A stretch of DNA of 64,000 bases from Aequoribacter sp049615385 (lineage in GTDB: Bacteria; Pseudomonadota; Gammaproteobacteria; Pseudomonadales; Halieaceae), in the NCBI RefSeq assembly GCF_049615385.1, contig NZ_JBMZFL010000001.1; one strand, 5' to 3'. The position numbers were made by a program, and so were the translations under genes. This document shows positions 63,797-64,000 of this stretch, piece by piece. Under the pieces are notes generated by a model. It made no database searches and had not been told where the DNA came from. It was given only the letters and a program-made list of their open reading frames with translations. Numbering within the stretch: position 1 is the first letter of the stretch; each line of letters begins with the position of its first letter.

Positions 63797-63823
63797 AAAA
63801 GCGCCGTTGCCTTCGGCGCTTTT
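63797..63823. terminator. Symmetric terminator between tRNA-Ser and its partial copy
   Basis: AAAAGCGCCG (63797-63806), a 7-nt loop and CGGCGCTTTT (63814-63823) form a 10-bp perfect stem with A/T tails, so it could stop transcription from either side. It lies 65 bp from the start of the tRNA-Ser fragment and would end any transcript coming from it on the minus strand. Confidence 0.7.
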
Positions 63824-63858
63824 AATCCTGCGGATCGCCGTCGCTTCGCTCCCGCGCC

Positions 63859-63883
63859 CAAAATGCTCCTGGGTCGCATTTTG
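63859..63883. repeat. Inverted repeat beside the tRNA-Ser fragment
   Basis: CAAAATGC (63859-63866) and GCATTTTG (63876-63883) are a perfect 8-bp inverted repeat with a 9-bp centre. It ends 4 bp before the tRNA-Ser homology breaks off at 63888. Confidence 0.5.
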
Positions 63884-63887
63884 TCGA

Positions 63888-63953
63888 CCTCGGTACGTTT
63901 CCGTACACACACTTTCCAGGGGTGCGCCTTCGACCACTCGGCCACCTCACCAG
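63888..63953 (-). pseudogene. Truncated second copy of tRNA-Ser (5' two-thirds)
   Basis: This segment repeats 63606-63671 with one mismatch (G at 63921 for C at 63639). Read on the minus strand it covers the acceptor 5' strand, D-arm, anticodon arm (GGA) and variable arm, but the T-arm and the 3' acceptor strand are replaced by unrelated sequence. The mismatch also breaks one base pair of the anticodon stem (CACCC against GTGTG). It cannot form a tRNA. Confidence 0.9.
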
Positions 63954-64000
63954 AGAATCTGTAAACCGAAGGTGTTCGTAAAGTATTCAACGAGACCAGC

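Noticed and set aside
63888..63953. Prophage or island attachment site at tRNA-Ser
   Set aside because: The duplicate retains the 5' and not the 3' part of the tRNA, no integrase is visible, and only 282 bp separate the copies. Kept as a finding of unknown origin only.
63566..63964. A 132-codon plus-strand frame across tRNA-Ser and its partial copy
   Set aside because: It is a translation of the two tRNA-like copies and their spacer; the repeated peptide comes from the RNA gene.

Overview
The window looks like chromosomal DNA of a marine-type gammaproteobacterium of moderate GC (roughly 52%, by eye). Gene content and order resemble the Pseudomonas/Cellvibrionales side of the class: smc-zipA-ligA, gltA / sdhCDAB-sucAB-lpd-sucCD, yadGH-type ABC genes with queF, tusA-epmC-pdxB, and a PstS that resembles the pseudomonad protein. 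I cannot name the genus; an OM60/NOR5-like (Halieaceae) or neighbouring lineage is a guess. I see no prophage, insertion sequence or CRISPR array. Nearly all of the DNA is core metabolism and housekeeping, tightly packed in operons with many 1-11 bp gene overlaps.

Layout. 1-1251: a truncated TetR regulator gene behind malate dehydrogenase (minus strand). 1404-9031: ttcA directly abutting a complete cytochrome c maturation operon ccmABCDEFGHI. 9139-16266: smc, zipA, ligA and a lytic-transglycosylase-like lipoprotein. 16291-25390: a Pho box, then phoB-phoR-pstS-pstC-pstA-pstB-phoU and hisC. 25376-27814 (minus): citrate synthase followed by a FabH-like condensing enzyme. 27941-39198: sdhCDAB, sucAB, lpdA, sucCD, closed by an intrinsic terminator. 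39200-41203: htpG behind a near-consensus heat-shock (sigma-32) promoter. 41258-49499: small operons (a DUF4892-like protein, folE, prmB, aroC, an MFS transporter, a GcvR-like ACT protein, an exported methyltransferase-like protein, tusA, epmC, pdxB, msrB). 49540-53478: an outer-membrane-type protein gene broken by a frameshift in a T8 run, a small PstS-like periplasmic protein, and a membrane GGDEF-EAL protein. 53493-53669: tRNA-Gly and tRNA-Glu. 53741-57127: a conserved small protein, a YadGH-type ABC exporter, queF and a PhnA/YjdM-type zinc-ribbon protein. 57443-61148: a class III CoA-transferase, an HMG-CoA lyase and two divergent SDRs. 61361-64000: alkaline phosphatase, a YeeN-type YebC-family protein, tRNA-Ser(GGA) and a truncated second copy of that tRNA.

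How it works together. mdh, gltA, sdh, suc and lpd encode most of the oxidative TCA cycle, and ccm supplies c-type cytochromes for respiration. The pho/pst locus is a complete phosphate sensing and uptake system that appears to be driven from one PhoB-type promoter, with an alkaline phosphatase 37 kb away. The CoA-transferase/HMG-CoA lyase pair suggests catabolism of a branched-chain or HMG-like acid.

The least ordinary part is the three-gene block at 49.5-53.5 kb. It combines an outer-membrane-type protein, a single-lobe phosphate-binding-like periplasmic protein and a c-di-GMP enzyme in one translationally coupled unit, and looks like a candidate trans-envelope signalling module. The frameshifted first gene and the truncated tRNA-Ser duplicate are the other two features that most deserve a check. 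Everything here is read by eye from the sequence; no database search was possible.
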